Shown here piece after piece: positions 22,099 through 32,495 of a stretch of DNA of 64,000 bases. The position numbers and the translations under genes were made by a program. How positions within the stretch are numbered: the stretch's first letter is position 1; each line of letters starts with the position of its first letter. The stretch is from Physcia stellaris. Taxonomy: Eukaryota > Ascomycota > Lecanoromycetes > Caliciales > Physciaceae. The DNA lies in the NCBI GenBank assembly GCA_018902385.1, contig JABSSW010000026.1:434001-498000 (forward strand), read 5' to 3'. A model generated the notes under the pieces. The model had not been told where the DNA came from and did no database searches. It worked only from the letters and a program-made list of their open reading frames with translations.

Positions 22099-22491
22099 AT
22101 GCCCCCACTCGCCACCGTCCAACCCGAGCTTCACGCCCTCCTGGCAGAAACAGCGCAGGAGATCCACAACGCGAGGATTGCGGCCGAGACGTTTGGGCAG
22201 GAAATGCAGGCTTTTGCTGCAGAGGCGCAGGAGCTGGATCTGCTGGGTCAGGTCCAGCTGGAGGAGTGTGAGAGGGAGTTGGAGGCGTTGAGGGGGTGGG
22301 AGATGAGGTTGGGGGAGAGGAATCAGCGGACTGGAAGTGAAAGGCGGGAGGAGAGGAAGGTGAAGGGGAAGGCAGGGGAGGCGAGCGCGGAGAGGGATGA
22401 GGGGGATGGGAAGGGGGGGGGGAAGGGGAGGATAAGGACAAGGTGTGGAGGCAAGCGAAAACTTCGAGGGGTGTGCCTAATCCGCCGCTAA
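22099..22491 (+). CDS. Coiled-coil array protein, candidate member (member 1)
   Basis: Open frame of 130 codons from ATG 22099. The first 80 residues are strongly helical and charged (PELHALLAETAQEIHNARIAAETFGQEMQAF ... LEECERELEALRGWEMRLGE, shown in parts). EIHNARIAAE fits the family signature of the array to the right, though weakly. The tail is basic and Gly-rich over a G-rich DNA run and may be read past the true end. Unlike most members, no short first exon was found. It could be a diverged member or unrelated. Confidence 0.45.
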   Translation: MPPLATVQPELHALLAETAQEIHNARIAAETFGQEMQAFAAEAQELDLLGQVQLEECERELEALRGWEMRLGERNQRTGSERREERKVKGKAGEASAERDEGDGKGGGKGRIRTRCGGKRKLRGVCLIRR

Positions 22492-23307
22492 GGGGGTACC
22501 ACCACTCTTCTAACCCTGAAATTGAGTTACTTAATCCTTGGCACATTATTGCTCCCTCGTGTCGTACATTCGCAGCACTGCCTCAGTGCCTACCGCATTG
22601 ACACTGCTCCTAAAGCTTCGAATATTTTACTCTGCGTCGGTCAGTAGATCGCCCCGACCGAGCTGTCCATGCAGTGAAATTCTGGCTTTGGGCAACAAGG
22701 CTCAGCTTGGGAGCTTGGCGATGTGGCTGGCTGGTAACCCGCTTCCTACCTTACGCAAGCAGCTTCATCGGGTACACCTTGCGAAAATCCCATAGGATGC
22801 AGGACTGTCGATGACCAAAAGTCGCCTAGGCCATCTCCTGCAGCATGTATCTTATGATGGGACTACGTATTTAGAGGGTAAATGTCGCTGCTAGCTCCAT
22901 GGGTAAGCAGAATCCGTGATCTCCTTGAGTGGCCAACTTTCTTCAAAAGCTTCGCAAAGGAGTCGTGGTTTCAGGATTCTCGGAGATGCATCAAGGAAGC
23001 CGCACCAACGCACGGTCTTGAGTTGAACCGAACCACCATGTCTCGCGACGTTTTTCTCATGGGGATGCTGCTTTTATTGGTTTCTCGCAAGGTACCTCTG
23101 TGTCTGGACGAGATCTGCACCGCCAAGCTATGGAAAAAAGACCCTGAACGATTCAACCTCCTGTCAAGCCATCTAAAATTTCAGTGGTACATGACGACGC
23201 AGTAGTATTGAGCTTTTTACTTAGTTTCCTATAAAGTAACCGGGCAATCTGCTCAAAATGGGTTTTTTTCTCATAGCAAGTACTAGCCCTGTCACTCAAT
23301 TCAAACA
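22492..23307. other. Intergenic
   Basis: No supported gene. A 107-codon open frame at 22882-23205 has no family resemblance. The right end is the promoter of the DUF2306-type gene. Confidence 0.35.
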
Positions 23308-24474
23308 ATGGCAGCTCCAAAGACACCCAATGCCTTCGTCAATGTCGTTCGGAAGATCTACCATCCTATCGGATTCAAAAAGGGCTACAATTTCACACTT
23401 TGTGAGTCATGTCGTTCCCCTAAGAGACACTTCGCTCATTGTGTATCTCTCAGGGTTCATATTCGCTGGAGCTCTCTTTGGTTTCGTACTCGCCCGACTG
23501 CAGTACCTTTCTATAGATGGCAAATTCAAAGCTGGTTCATCACCAGGAGAATGGTATTGGCTACGCAGCGGCTTCAGAAAAGTCGGCATTACTCTTCATC
23601 TTGCCACTATACTACCCGCTGGGCTCCTCGTCGTTCTTCAGGTGAGCTGTTGCATGAGTTCATTCTACCGGTAGTAGAGGATCCTAATGGCGTTCCCTCC
23701 CAGTTCATCCCGATCATTCGTTACAAGGCTTTGATATTCCACCGCATCAACGGCTACGTGATCATTCCACTGCTTTTGCTATCTCACGTTGGCGCCATAA
23801 TGGTAGCCCGTCACTCTTTTGGCGGCGAGTTTGAGACCCAGGTCTTAGTAGGCCTACTCGTCATCATGACAACTTCCGGAATCTTCTTAGCATACTACAA
23901 CATCAAACGACTTCAGATCGATCAGCATCGCGCGTGGATGATACGGACTTGGTTCTACGCCGGCTCAATCATCACGTTACGCATCATCATGATACTCAGC
24001 AGCCTAATCGTGACCAAGACCGGTGGCTACTACCGCGCCATGTCCTGCGATGAGATTAAATTCATCCTTGGCAACCAGAATCAATTCGAAGCGAGCTACC
24101 CGCAATGCTCTGCCGTCAACGGTACCATTGACGGCTATATCGCTTTACCAGCAACCTTCAACACGGATGCCGCCAGGATTGGTAACACCCTTGGAATGTG
24201 TTTTGGCACAGCTGGCTGGCTTGCGCTCGCCATGCACGCTGTCGGTGTAGAAATCTACCTCCGACTGACGCCGCGCGAAAACGAGAGGCTTCGTACCGTC
24301 AGCTATCAACGTCAGCTGGAGGCTGGTTTCAATCATCCTGGTAGCGCCGGCATTACGTCTGATCGGTGGGGTGATGCGGATACGTGGCGACCACCGAATG
24401 AGAAGCCTCTTCAAAGCGATGGAGAGGAACTTTCGGAACGAGGGAAGGACGTCAACCGAACCACCATGATTTGA
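23308..24474 (+). CDS. DUF2306-type multi-pass membrane protein
   Basis: Three exons, 23308-23401, 23454-23641, 23704-24474; 350 aa with all joins in frame (GTGAGT ... CTCAG; GTGAGC ... CCCAG). Several membrane helices are visible: FIFAGALFGFVLARL, VGITLHLATILPAGLLVVL, YVIIPLLLLSHVGAIMV, VLVGLLVIMTTSGIFLAYY, IITLRIIMILSSLIV and LGMCFGTAGWLALAMHAV. HRINGYVIIPLLLLSH and QIDQHRAWMIRTW match the pattern I know from fungal DUF2306 proteins, whose conserved His residues sit at helix ends. The function is unknown; a haem- or metal-linked role has been suggested for related four-helix proteins but nothing here proves it. Confidence 0.85.
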   Translation: MAAPKTPNAFVNVVRKIYHPIGFKKGYNFTLCESCRSPKRHFAHCVSLRVHIRWSSLWFRTRPTAVPFYRWQIQSWFITRRMVLATQRLQKSRHYSSSCHYTTRWAPRRSSGELLHEFILPVVEDPNGVPSQFIPIIRYKALIFHRINGYVIIPLLLLSHVGAIMVARHSFGGEFETQVLVGLLVIMTTSGIFLAYYNIKRLQIDQHRAWMIRTWFYAGSIITLRIIMILSSLIVTKTGGYYRAMSCDEIKFILGNQNQFEASYPQCSAVNGTIDGYIALPATFNTDAARIGNTLGMCFGTAGWLALAMHAVGVEIYLRLTPRENERLRTVSYQRQLEAGFNHPGSAGITSDRWGDADTWRPPNEKPLQSDGEELSERGKDVNRTTMI

Positions 24475-25079
24475 CAGTGGAGCATCTTCAAGATTGTGGA
24501 TTTCAGGACATTAAACTCCTTCCTGATTTCCTGCAGAAAGACCTGGAGAAGGCTCGAGGGTGTATTTGCAGCCACTACAATCTATGGAATTGGGGTCGAG
24601 GGCGTTTTGCTTGCAGCCAGTACGTCTTGGAACCTCCAATGACGAGCTTCTGCGGAGACTCACTTCGGGCTGGGAGAACCAGTCGGCGATGATTTTGTTG
24701 GAGTTCTTTTGATGACCCATGCGACCATAAGACGGCATGGGGTGGCGGATGTCAGATCGAGCTAAGGACGATTGGAGCGATGCGTAGCTGGGGTTGAGCT
24801 TTTGAAGGGGGTTTGGCGCGGGTTGGTGGATGGATAATAGAGGATAGGGGTTGGGATCTGGTGATGTTTATCACCTGATAGAGGTGATGTCACAGTTGTC
24901 GACAACCATTCTATTTGTATCTCCCGAATTCACTTTGTAGAGGTGAGACTCAATGTCTCTCGTGGTTGAAATCGCATCGGATTCCCATTCCTGCTTTTAT
25001 TCTAACCCGAGACATTCACTACTTTCTGTTCCTGAAGACTTCATCGATTCTACCTCACCAGAGCCTGACCAACTTGATC
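24475..25079. other. Intergenic
   Basis: No supported gene. The right end (about 24960-25079) is CT-rich and is the probable promoter and leader of the first clear coiled-coil array gene. Confidence 0.4.
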
Positions 25080-25488
25080 ATGCCAAGATCAGAGTCGTAC
25101 TCAGAGGGAAATGAGGTGATCAGTTGACATCCAACGTTTCCTACACCCTTCTCTGACTTTCCCACAGATCTCGCTCGAGCGGCTTTTCAGACACGATATC
25201 GATATAGCACGTATAAACCTCTATCTCGCCAAACAAAAACATTCCAGAAACCAGGCGCATAGGGTACTAGAGCGTGAAATCTATGAGATTCGCCATAGGA
25301 AGGAAGCATCGTATGATCTCCATCGAGCGACAATGATGAAGCGATATGATGAGAGTAGAAGTCGGATGGAGGCAGATGATATTGAAGCGAAACACAAGAT
25401 TCTGGATCGTTGTCTGCATCTAAATGAGATGACGAAGAAACTGACGAATCAAATAGAAGTAGAATTGGGGTGTAGAGCTTGGAATTGA
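25080..25488 (+). CDS. Coiled-coil array protein (member 2)
   Basis: Two exons, 25080-25115 (12 codons) and 25168-25488; 118 aa. The intron is GT-AG (GTGATC ... CCACAG), phase 0. The second exon opens with the family signature RHDIDIARINLYLAKQK and then runs as an almost continuous charged helix (EIYEIRHRKEASYDL, MEADDIEAKHKIL, LNEMTKKLTNQIEVE). There is no signal peptide, membrane segment or catalytic motif. Its tail (KILDRCLHLNEMTKK) is recognisable in the relic at 37.4 kb. No described family recognised. Confidence 0.72.
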
Positions 25489-25677
25489 GAACTTTCTTTT
25501 CAAGTGATGAAGATGAGGTGTTGATAACTTCGACACACTTCACTTTGTGTCATGCAGAACGTGTGCCCACTGCGCAAGTTTCGGTCTTTTCACCAATACG
25601 TATTCCCAGATCATATCAGTCATCAAGGGTGTTCGTTCTTCTTCTCGTCAAGCATCAACAGCCGGAGGTTCGAGACG

Positions 25678-26108
25678 ATGTCGACATCTAGTCTGTCCAA
25701 TGTAAGTTTCATCAAGTTCTCACATCCTCAGAAATCCGTAGTACTAATTTTACTTCGAAGATCAAGATTGAAGGCCTTCAAAAGGCCCACCACAACCTAG
25801 AAACTCTACGCATCACCTCTCACTGTGGTAACGAGCAGAGGGTTGCCTACTATCGCGAACTTAACGAAAGCTTCAATCGCCACGCGGATCAACTTGTTGC
25901 TGAGAAAGGGAAGCTGAATGGAGATGCAATCGCGTATCGGAAGGATTTTGAGCGAGTACTTATGGCAGAAGAGAAACGACACCAAAGTATCATTGAGGCT
26001 GAGATGGAAGGGATGTATTATCTCGAAACTCTAGTCAGCAGATTGAAGAAGGTGCTGGAGTTGGAGACGACAGAAGCGTCAATCGACCAGAAACGCCAGA
26101 GAAGTTGA
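25678..26108 (+). CDS. Coiled-coil array protein (member 3)
   Basis: Two exons, 25678-25701 (exactly 24 nt, MSTSSLSN) and 25761-26108; 123 aa; phase-0 intron with GTAAGT donor and CTAAT branch. The signature is HHNLETLRITSHCGNEQ, a diverged form with Leu-Arg-Ile. The rest is coiled-coil-like (YYRELNESFNRHADQL, AEEKRHQSIIEAEMEG, VSRLKKVLELETTE). It starts 190 bases after the stop of member 2 on the same strand. Confidence 0.7.
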
Positions 26109-26699
26109 GCGAGTAGCTACCCCGAATGTGGTAAAGGTGGCAGAGCGAAGGCAGACCAGGATCTGGAAACTTGAAATGGTAGTTGCTCATGGCTCTGATG
26201 ACTCATAGGTCTCACGGTTCTCACTAACGGTGACCTATTTGAACAGTCTTCTCAACATTTACACTTCAGTGGTACTCATTCCCCTATTGAAACCCCAAGA
26301 TCAATAGATTGAGGTAAACCCCTTATCAATAGGAAATAGAATTGGAGCATCACATCACTGCTTATCAAATTTTCCCGCTTCATCTAATCTCTGATTTCTG
26401 TATCAGTTCATTCGTTTCACAAAAGGATCAGACAAACCCTCCCTATCGGACCTCACGAAATCAAGGTAACATGTGCCGATCAACGGATATCTCATTTTTC
26501 GGATATTCTAGGGAACGGGCAATAAGACTGCCTACAGACAGAACATCAGCTCTAAGAGCACTCCAAGATGAACCAGCTGATGCTCTGGAAAGCTCTTTAC
26601 AGATACTTTGCTGATTGGTTCTATGGAAAAGTACCTTCTATGAAGTGCCTTTATCGCTTCCATACTATTCTACCTATTGTTTTGGGCCCTGCTGACCCC
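26109..26699. other. Intergenic part of the array
   Basis: No supported gene; 3' flank of member 3 followed by unassigned sequence. Confidence 0.35.
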
Positions 26700-27010
26700 A
26701 CAGGACTACCTAGCCGTCAGTTGGCCGCCTCAAAGCGCCAACAAACTCCCACTATCTAGGCGATAGCTTCAGAGAGCGGAGAGAGGGAGAAAATCCAACC
26801 TTCGAAGTCTGCGAAGGAGTAAAAGCCGAGGAACAAGAGAAGCAGGAGAAGTCTGCCATATATCTCTATCCCATCCCATACAAATTGCCGCTTTTCGAGA
26901 ATGGCGTACCCAGCTCACCCGAATCCCAATGCCATATCTGCCACCAAAATGCCACAGAATTGGCCATCTACTCCACCGAAGCCTCTAGTCATTCTCCCCA
27001 CTCATGCTAG
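26700..27010 (+). pseudogene. Probable coding relic of unknown family
   Basis: A frame open from about 26709 to the TAG at 27008 reads like real protein: DSFRERREGENPTFEVCEG, then AEEQEKQEKSAIYLYPIPYK, then ESQCHICHQNATELAIY with a CxxC pair. The upstream part continues better in a neighbouring frame (DYLAVSWPPQSANKLPL), directly after an acceptor-like CTGACCCCACAG. A one-base shift near 26750 would be needed to join them, and no start or promoter is clear. Listed as a relic; the family is not recognised. Confidence 0.3.
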
Positions 27011-27287
27011 GCCGAGCAAAGAAGACCCATCAAGAGCTCTGCTGGGCAGTAGCATCGCCGGCTAATTCGTCCCTACGTATGCGGCCGGGCTATGGAGCTG
27101 ATGTGTATGAGCATATGAAAACAACTTTTCAGAAGGATGTGAGCGGACACGAAAAGTTCTGAAGGACGAACAAGGAGACTCAACGTAAGAGGTAGAAGAT
27201 CTCAGCATCCTCTCTAATTGTTGCTTTTCCCTGCGCCAACGTTACAGTCCAGCGAATTGAGCACAACGACTCAAACCATGATACCCA

Positions 27288-27693
27288 TCAAGATTGTTCC
27301 GCAGAATCGATATTTCCCTCCTTGCCCTTTCTTATTTCTCGCTCCTTTTCCTCCTTCAACTCTCGCAAACAATCTTCCATGTAACGAATTCTCTCTACCA
27401 GCTTTCTTTCCTTCCTCTCCCCTTCGCGGAAATACGTGCAAGCTCGATCGTGAACCCTCCGTAGCTCCTCTTGAGCGGCTGCATCCAGTTCCTGCAATTG
27501 GCGAAGTACATTTATTTCGTATTCCATCGCGCGTTGGTTTTGAGTATTCAGCTTGATGCGAAAGCAATCGAGTGTATGACGGAGTTGAGGGAGATGTCGT
27601 TCAGCTCTCTCGATCAGCTGGAGGAGAGATATGTTAGTGGATTCGGAGAGCAAGGATAGCGGGACTTGCCTCGTCGGTTGAGCAGACTGCCAT
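27288..27693 (-). CDS. Coiled-coil array protein, minus strand (member 4)
   Basis: Two exons, 27693-27670 (24 nt, MAVCSTDE) and 27617-27288; 117 aa. The intron uses a GC donor (GAG, then GCAAGT, the favoured GC-donor context) and a CTCCAG acceptor, phase 0. The signature is diverged: RHTLDCFRIKLNTQNQ. The remainder is an extended charged coiled coil (YEINVLRQLQELDAAAQEEL, RKLVERIRYMEDCLRELKEE). It is the only member on the minus strand. Confidence 0.7.
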
Positions 27694-28110
27694 GATTGAT
27701 TTGCTGGGTTTGAGGACTGCGAGCGAGGGGTTTGGATTAATGAGAGACGGGAGTTCAATGACGAGAGAAGAGACAAGGAATCTTGAGAAGGATAAAAGAG
27801 AAAATGTTTCAAGCGAAAGTGTTGAATACTAGATCTATCTGCGCATATTTATTCACAGTCGTGACACAGAAAATTCAAAGATTCTGACGCGTTATCCGGA
27901 AAAGGTTTGGACATTTCTGATTCATCACTTCGATTACTCAAACTCAAAACGGGTATCTCGTGGTATCAATCAAGAATGTGACATCAACATGATATTACAT
28001 CTCCAAGTCCTTGCCTGGTAATCGTTCTTGATTACCTTTCCCAATATCTCATCAATTAAACAGACGTCCCATCAATCTCGATCTAACAAGCGCCTAAACA
28101 AGTCCCAGCA
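27694..28110. other. Divergent spacer between array members 4 and 5
   Basis: A 417-base head-to-head spacer carrying both promoters; AT-rich, nothing else recognised. Confidence 0.4.
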
Positions 28111-28450
28111 ATGGAATTCCCCACCCGCAACCAAGCAAGTCCCCCTCCCTCCCCCTCCCTCCACTTGACTAACCCCCCCACTCCCCCAGATGATCTCCTC
28201 AACTCAACAATCCATCCTCAAAGCCTCCCACGAGCTCGACCTAACCCGCATCAAGATCCATCTCCTGAAGCAAAAAGCACTTCACTACAGACATCAAGAC
28301 AGCCAGCTCAGGGGTTTATTACCAGAAAACAGCTTTAGGGCCATTATGAAGTGGAAAATGATGCAGATTCGGGAGCAGGAGGAGTACGTGTTGGTTTTGA
28401 AGAAGGGGATTGAGGATTTGAGGAGGGGGTTGAGGGTTCTAGAGGATTAG
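28111..28450 (+). CDS. Coiled-coil array protein (member 5)
   Basis: Two exons, 28111-28134 (24 nt, MEFPTRNQ) and 28190-28450; 94 aa, the shortest intact member. Again a GC donor in optimal context (CAA, then GCAAGT) with acceptor CCCCCAG, phase 0; the nearby GT would break the frame. The intron holds a pure pyrimidine tract. The signature is SHELDLTRIKIHLLKQK, close to consensus, followed by a helix (KWKMMQIREQEEYVLVLKKG). Confidence 0.68.
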
Positions 28451-29407
28451 AGGGTGGGGATGAGAGTTATGGGGGTGCAGACCTCTGAGGAGAGGAGAAG
28501 AGGGTGGGAGTAATGTATTTGGTTCAGCAGCTTACTCGATACTGTTTCCCTGATTCTGAAAGATAGAGATCGTAGACGTGATGTGCGATACTTAGACTTC
28601 TACTATCTCTTTGGAGCGTCATATCGATCCATAATCTCCAGCCAATGTCATCTTCATCAGCCCACAGAGCATGCTCCCTAAGTATCTCTCATCCTTCTCT
28701 CTCCCAACGAATCATGGCGCTTCCCAGATAGCTCTCCACGCGTCTCTTCCAATCACCTATCCGAATCTTATGATCGAGCAAACAAAGCAATCCAAACACC
28801 GCTCCAGTCAGCACGCTGGATGCTAGATTTCGCAAGGCCTCTTTACTTTAAAACACGGGGATAATCGGGCGACTGAAGGGATATTGAAGGTATATCGGTG
28901 GCGGAAACAGGTCGAGCGGTAGGTGAACTTGGCGAGTCGTATATTTGGGATGTTTTGTGATGTGAGGAGTTGAGGAGGGAGATTGAGAAGGGCGGAGGAG
29001 AATGGTAGTGGAGGAGATTGAGAGGGTGGATGTATACATGCACTTTTGTGAATGAGGAAAAAAAAGGGGTGAGGTGAGCAGCGAGCCTGACGTAGGGTTG
29101 ATTCCTTTGGATATCTAATGTCATGGTGTCCGCAATGTCGATGACACTTTTCATTCCTATCTGGGCGACCAATCTTTCAACAATTTTTCTACTCAGTGTT
29201 TAATAAACCAACCGCACATGTCAAACAATAGTGGTCATACTGAATATGACACAGAATTAAAAGTGAATAACATTGCTGTCATCACATGAATTATCTGGGA
29301 GGTAGATATCTCTCTTCTCTCTTGCTTGCTCTTTATGAACTCTACCATCTCAGTCGGTGCTTCATTTCCCGATCAGTTGATCAACATCTGGGATATCAGC
29401 ATCGGGA
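28451..29407. other. Gap in the array, 0.96 kb
   Basis: No intact gene. A minus-strand frame at about 28705-28845 reads plausibly (LTGAVFGLLCLLDHKIRIGD, then WKRRVESYLGSAMIRWE) but is bounded by stops and may be an exon of a decayed gene. Confidence 0.3.
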
Positions 29408-29926
29408 ATGTCATCCAGACGATCAGGGCAACATATGTCTGCAGCTCAATCACACTTCAGACTTCAGAAAATCAGCGATCTCAAAATCCTACTCAACAGC
29501 GCTTGTGAAAAGGAATCCGCTGCACTCACAAATTACGTGGAGGCAAAGCTGCTCGGAGAAAAGTACAAAGCCGACGCAGCGCGGATGCAACGGCAGGATC
29601 GGCGCAAGATCTGGTCGAAGGAAAAGCAAACTATGATGATTGACTCCGCGAGCATGAGGATGCGACAGACCTGGTTGGGCTGTGCAGAAGAGGTTGAGAG
29701 CATCCGAGATCGCATCTCAAGATGGGAGGAGGCACTTGAGGAGGCCGAAGGTAGCTATCGAGAGAGACGGCATGACTTGGATCTTGCACGCATTGATCAG
29801 TCTCTCGCGAAAATAGGTGGTAATCTAGATGTAGTGAGACTGAGTGAGATGAACTTGGCTATATGCAAGGTGCAGGCGGACCTTGCGAAGAAGACGCTTG
29901 TTGACTTGAAGATGCGCTGGCTTTGA
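29408..29926 (+). CDS. Coiled-coil array protein, long form (member 6)
   Basis: Single open frame of 172 aa. ATG 29408 (MSSRRSGQH) or ATG 29435 could start it. No short first exon is obvious, unlike its neighbours. Helical throughout, with the signature late in the protein: RRHDLDLARIDQSLAKIGG at about residues 128-146. Upstream are heptad-like stretches (EEVESIRDRISRWEEALEEA). Confidence 0.65.
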   Translation: MSSRRSGQHMSAAQSHFRLQKISDLKILLNSACEKESAALTNYVEAKLLGEKYKADAARMQRQDRRKIWSKEKQTMMIDSASMRMRQTWLGCAEEVESIRDRISRWEEALEEAEGSYRERRHDLDLARIDQSLAKIGGNLDVVRLSEMNLAICKVQADLAKKTLVDLKMRWL

Positions 29927-30131
29927 GCTTGCGTAATGCAGGATGATTTGGATAGAAGTCGAGGCATGCTACAAGATTGTGTTATCTCGGATTGAATAAT
30001 GCAAGAAGTGGTGCAGTGATGAGAGCAATGACACTACTCAACTCCTTCTTCTTATAACCTCTCTATTGAGCCTCTCAATTCCCAATATTTTCTCCTCATA
30101 TGCAAAGAGCTTTTGGAAAGTCATCACCGAA

Positions 30132-30826
30132 ATGTCTCAAAACTTTAGAGTACCATCAATCAAAGGTAAGTGAGAGGCCCTTAGAAACAATGTTTCGATG
30201 TTAGTTCTAAGATTGCGCAAGCCGAGCTTGATCAGCGCTTATATAAGGCCGGCGGAGAGGTAGACTTAGCACTCATCGCTCTCCAGCAGGCTCAACAGAG
30301 AGCAATGGCTCACGCCGCAGGTTGCGACCGGCCACACCAAATTACTCACTGTTCCTTAATCTCCGACCCCGAACTTGTTGAAAAACTTCGAAAAATAACC
30401 GAACATGAGATGAGCGCCCAGATAGCCATGCATGATCGATTGGTGCTGTCTAAGGAGAGGAGTCTTAACTCTGCCATCGAGCATTATTCCGAGACAGTTG
30501 CGAGAAACGCACGGATAATGGAAGCCATGGTACGCTATAACAACGACAGTCACGATGTAGAGATTGCTCGGATCCAACTGCACTCTGTTAGATCACGGGT
30601 ACAAGACAATTGGCAGAAGATTATGGATGCTCTAATGAGAGATGAGGAACAGATTGCAGCTGGGGATCAGAATTCGGTGGCTCGAAGGGATCGTAGACTT
30701 CAAATTTTGAGACAATTTCTGCCGCTTCTCGAAAGGAAGAACGCTAAGATTTACCGAAGGCTGAAACGATTTGAGGAGAGGGCGGAGATATCTAGGGAAT
30801 ATTTTGATAGAATCAGAAGAGGTTGA
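30132..30826 (+). CDS. Coiled-coil array protein, long form (member 7)
   Basis: Two exons, 30132-30165 (34 nt, MSQNFRVPSIK) and 30222-30826; 212 aa; phase-1 intron, donor GTAAGT, branch TTCTAAG, acceptor GCGCAAG. Two signature-like helices are present: GGEVDLALIALQQAQQR near residue 23 and SHDVEIARIQLHSVRSR near residue 100. This suggests that the long form arose by internal duplication. The C-terminus is basic and helical (LLERKNAKIYRRLKRFEERA). Confidence 0.72.
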
Positions 30827-31042
30827 CATGAGATTTTGTTGGAGGGAGGGAGGCAGAGGTTTCCAGCTGCTAAAGAGATGTGCTTATGTAATCAGCCTTG
30901 TGGGCTTGGCAAAATATTTCAGCTCCAGATGGCTACGCTTATGTCCAGCACAAGCAGCATTTGGAGATCTTCATCTCTTAACTGCTAGCATGACATGAAC
31001 AGAACACTCGGGTTCGATGTCACCGATTGGGAGTAGCTAGCT
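30827..31042. other. Spacer after member 7
   Basis: Short spacer, no gene seen. Confidence 0.3.
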
Positions 31043-31168
31043 GCCCTCAACAGTGAGGACTGCTACAAATTATTGAGACACGAATTTGATATTCATCCAC
31101 TCGCCCTGGACAAAATTGAGTGCCGAAATCTAATGGGACCACGGTTGGCCGGGGTAGAGAAAATTTAG
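31043..31168 (+). pseudogene. Decayed fragment of the coiled-coil array family
   Basis: An open frame (ALNSEDCYKLLRHEFDI and on to a TAG at 31166-31168) contains LLRHEFDIHPLALDKIECR, which lines up with LFRHDIDIARINLYLAKQK of member 2 over the signature, with the A-R-I core lost. It sits in the gap between members 7 and 8, where a further copy would be expected. Short and diverged, so uncertain. Confidence 0.35.
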
Positions 31169-31791
31169 TTTCGAAGTCCAATTCGTATGCATATCACTGT
31201 TCGAGCAACCTTGATATCATAAAGATCATCTCATCCCCACACTCATCCCTATCCGAGATGAGCGATCTATCCGGATATTTTGAGACTTAATCGAAACTCG
31301 AGGATGTGGAACCGCGAATTGAGGCTCCTCTCTGTTTGGGCTGTCCAGATCTGGTCATGATCGCCCCGGTAATGGCTGCAGCATGGCGTATGAAGTGCTC
31401 TCGATCTCTGAACACTGGTTTCCGAGTCGAAAGAGTCGAGGATCCCGAGGAAAGTGTTGAATACTTTGCCGAGTCTCTGTTCAAAACAGATGAATAGAAA
31501 ACAGGTGACGACTTGTGATGAGATCTATGGTCCTTGAGCAGGTGAATTAATTCACGAAAAGTGATAGACTTAGACTCGTTCATGAGTCACAAAGAGTGTA
31601 TGATCAAACACATCGTGTAATTTATACCGATCACGAAGTGAAGAGTTTGATGATTGATGTCTCATGAAAGTATTTAAACAGTCTACTGTTGCTTTTACCT
31701 TACTTTATTCCTAATATTTCCCCCCTGGGTATGCTACTACAATTACTTCTTAGACTATCATCTGCAGCTTCCAAAGCAAATTCATTGAAAC
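31169..31791. other. Spacer between the relic and member 8
   Basis: About 620 bases. Two overlapping opposite-strand open frames at 31287-31583 show no family resemblance. The right end is the CT-rich leader of member 8. Confidence 0.3.
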
Positions 31792-32495
31792 ATGTCTCAT
31801 CAATATTTCCCCGCTGGATCAGCAAGGAGTAAGTCTCGAAGCCAAATTCGCTCTCTGGCTACATCGCTAACATGATCGTAGTCAAGCTCGCACAACAAAT
31901 CGATCAGACCGACCAAGCCTTGACTGTGCTTAGGAAAGGCATAGATGAAGCCTATAGGGACTGGTCCACCCGCCAAACCGAACTTGATAATGTGATAGGG
32001 TCCTCAAATCCACTTGACACGGATGCGGTACAAAGGAAGATAAAGATGAGCCAAGAGCAGCAACATAAGGTTCAATTGATTACTCAACAAACTAAACTCT
32101 GTATCCAAGAGTCTCGGAGACTCAGATCTCTACGGGAGAGGTTGGATATCATGGATCGCGAGCAGAATCACAAACGTCTAGTGCACAAATGGGAGATTGC
32201 TCGTATTGACCTGCAAGTCTTGCAAATTGAGTCTGAGAGGAACTTTGTCAAGGATTCAAGTCGTGTGCGATTGATAGAGGAGATGGAGATCACGTCTGAC
32301 TTTGGAACTGAAGACAAAGTCAAGCTTTTGGTCAGAGCAAATGCCCGGATGGAACGTCATCACACATTCTATCAGCGGAGGATCATTTCACAAGACGACT
32401 ATGTGATGGATTTGGAGATCAGAGTCCAGAGTTACGCTAGAAACCTGAAAGACCGGAAAAGGGCTTGGGAGGAGAGCAACGTCATCGATAATTGA
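31792..32495 (+). CDS. Coiled-coil array protein, long form (member 8)
   Basis: Two exons, 31792-31828 (37 nt, MSHQYFPAGSAR) and 31882-32495; 216 aa; phase-1 GT-AG intron (GTAAGT ... CGCTAAC ... CGTAG). An N-terminal helix (QQIDQTDQALTVLRKGIDEA) is followed by a central signature HKWEIARIDLQVLQIES at about residue 115 and a C-terminal helix (EIRVQSYARNLKDRKRAWEE). No signal peptide or enzyme motif. Confidence 0.74.

Noticed and set aside
25187-25543. Minus-strand 118-codon ORF
   Set aside because: Antisense of array member 2, whose plus-strand exons, splice sites and signature are convincing.
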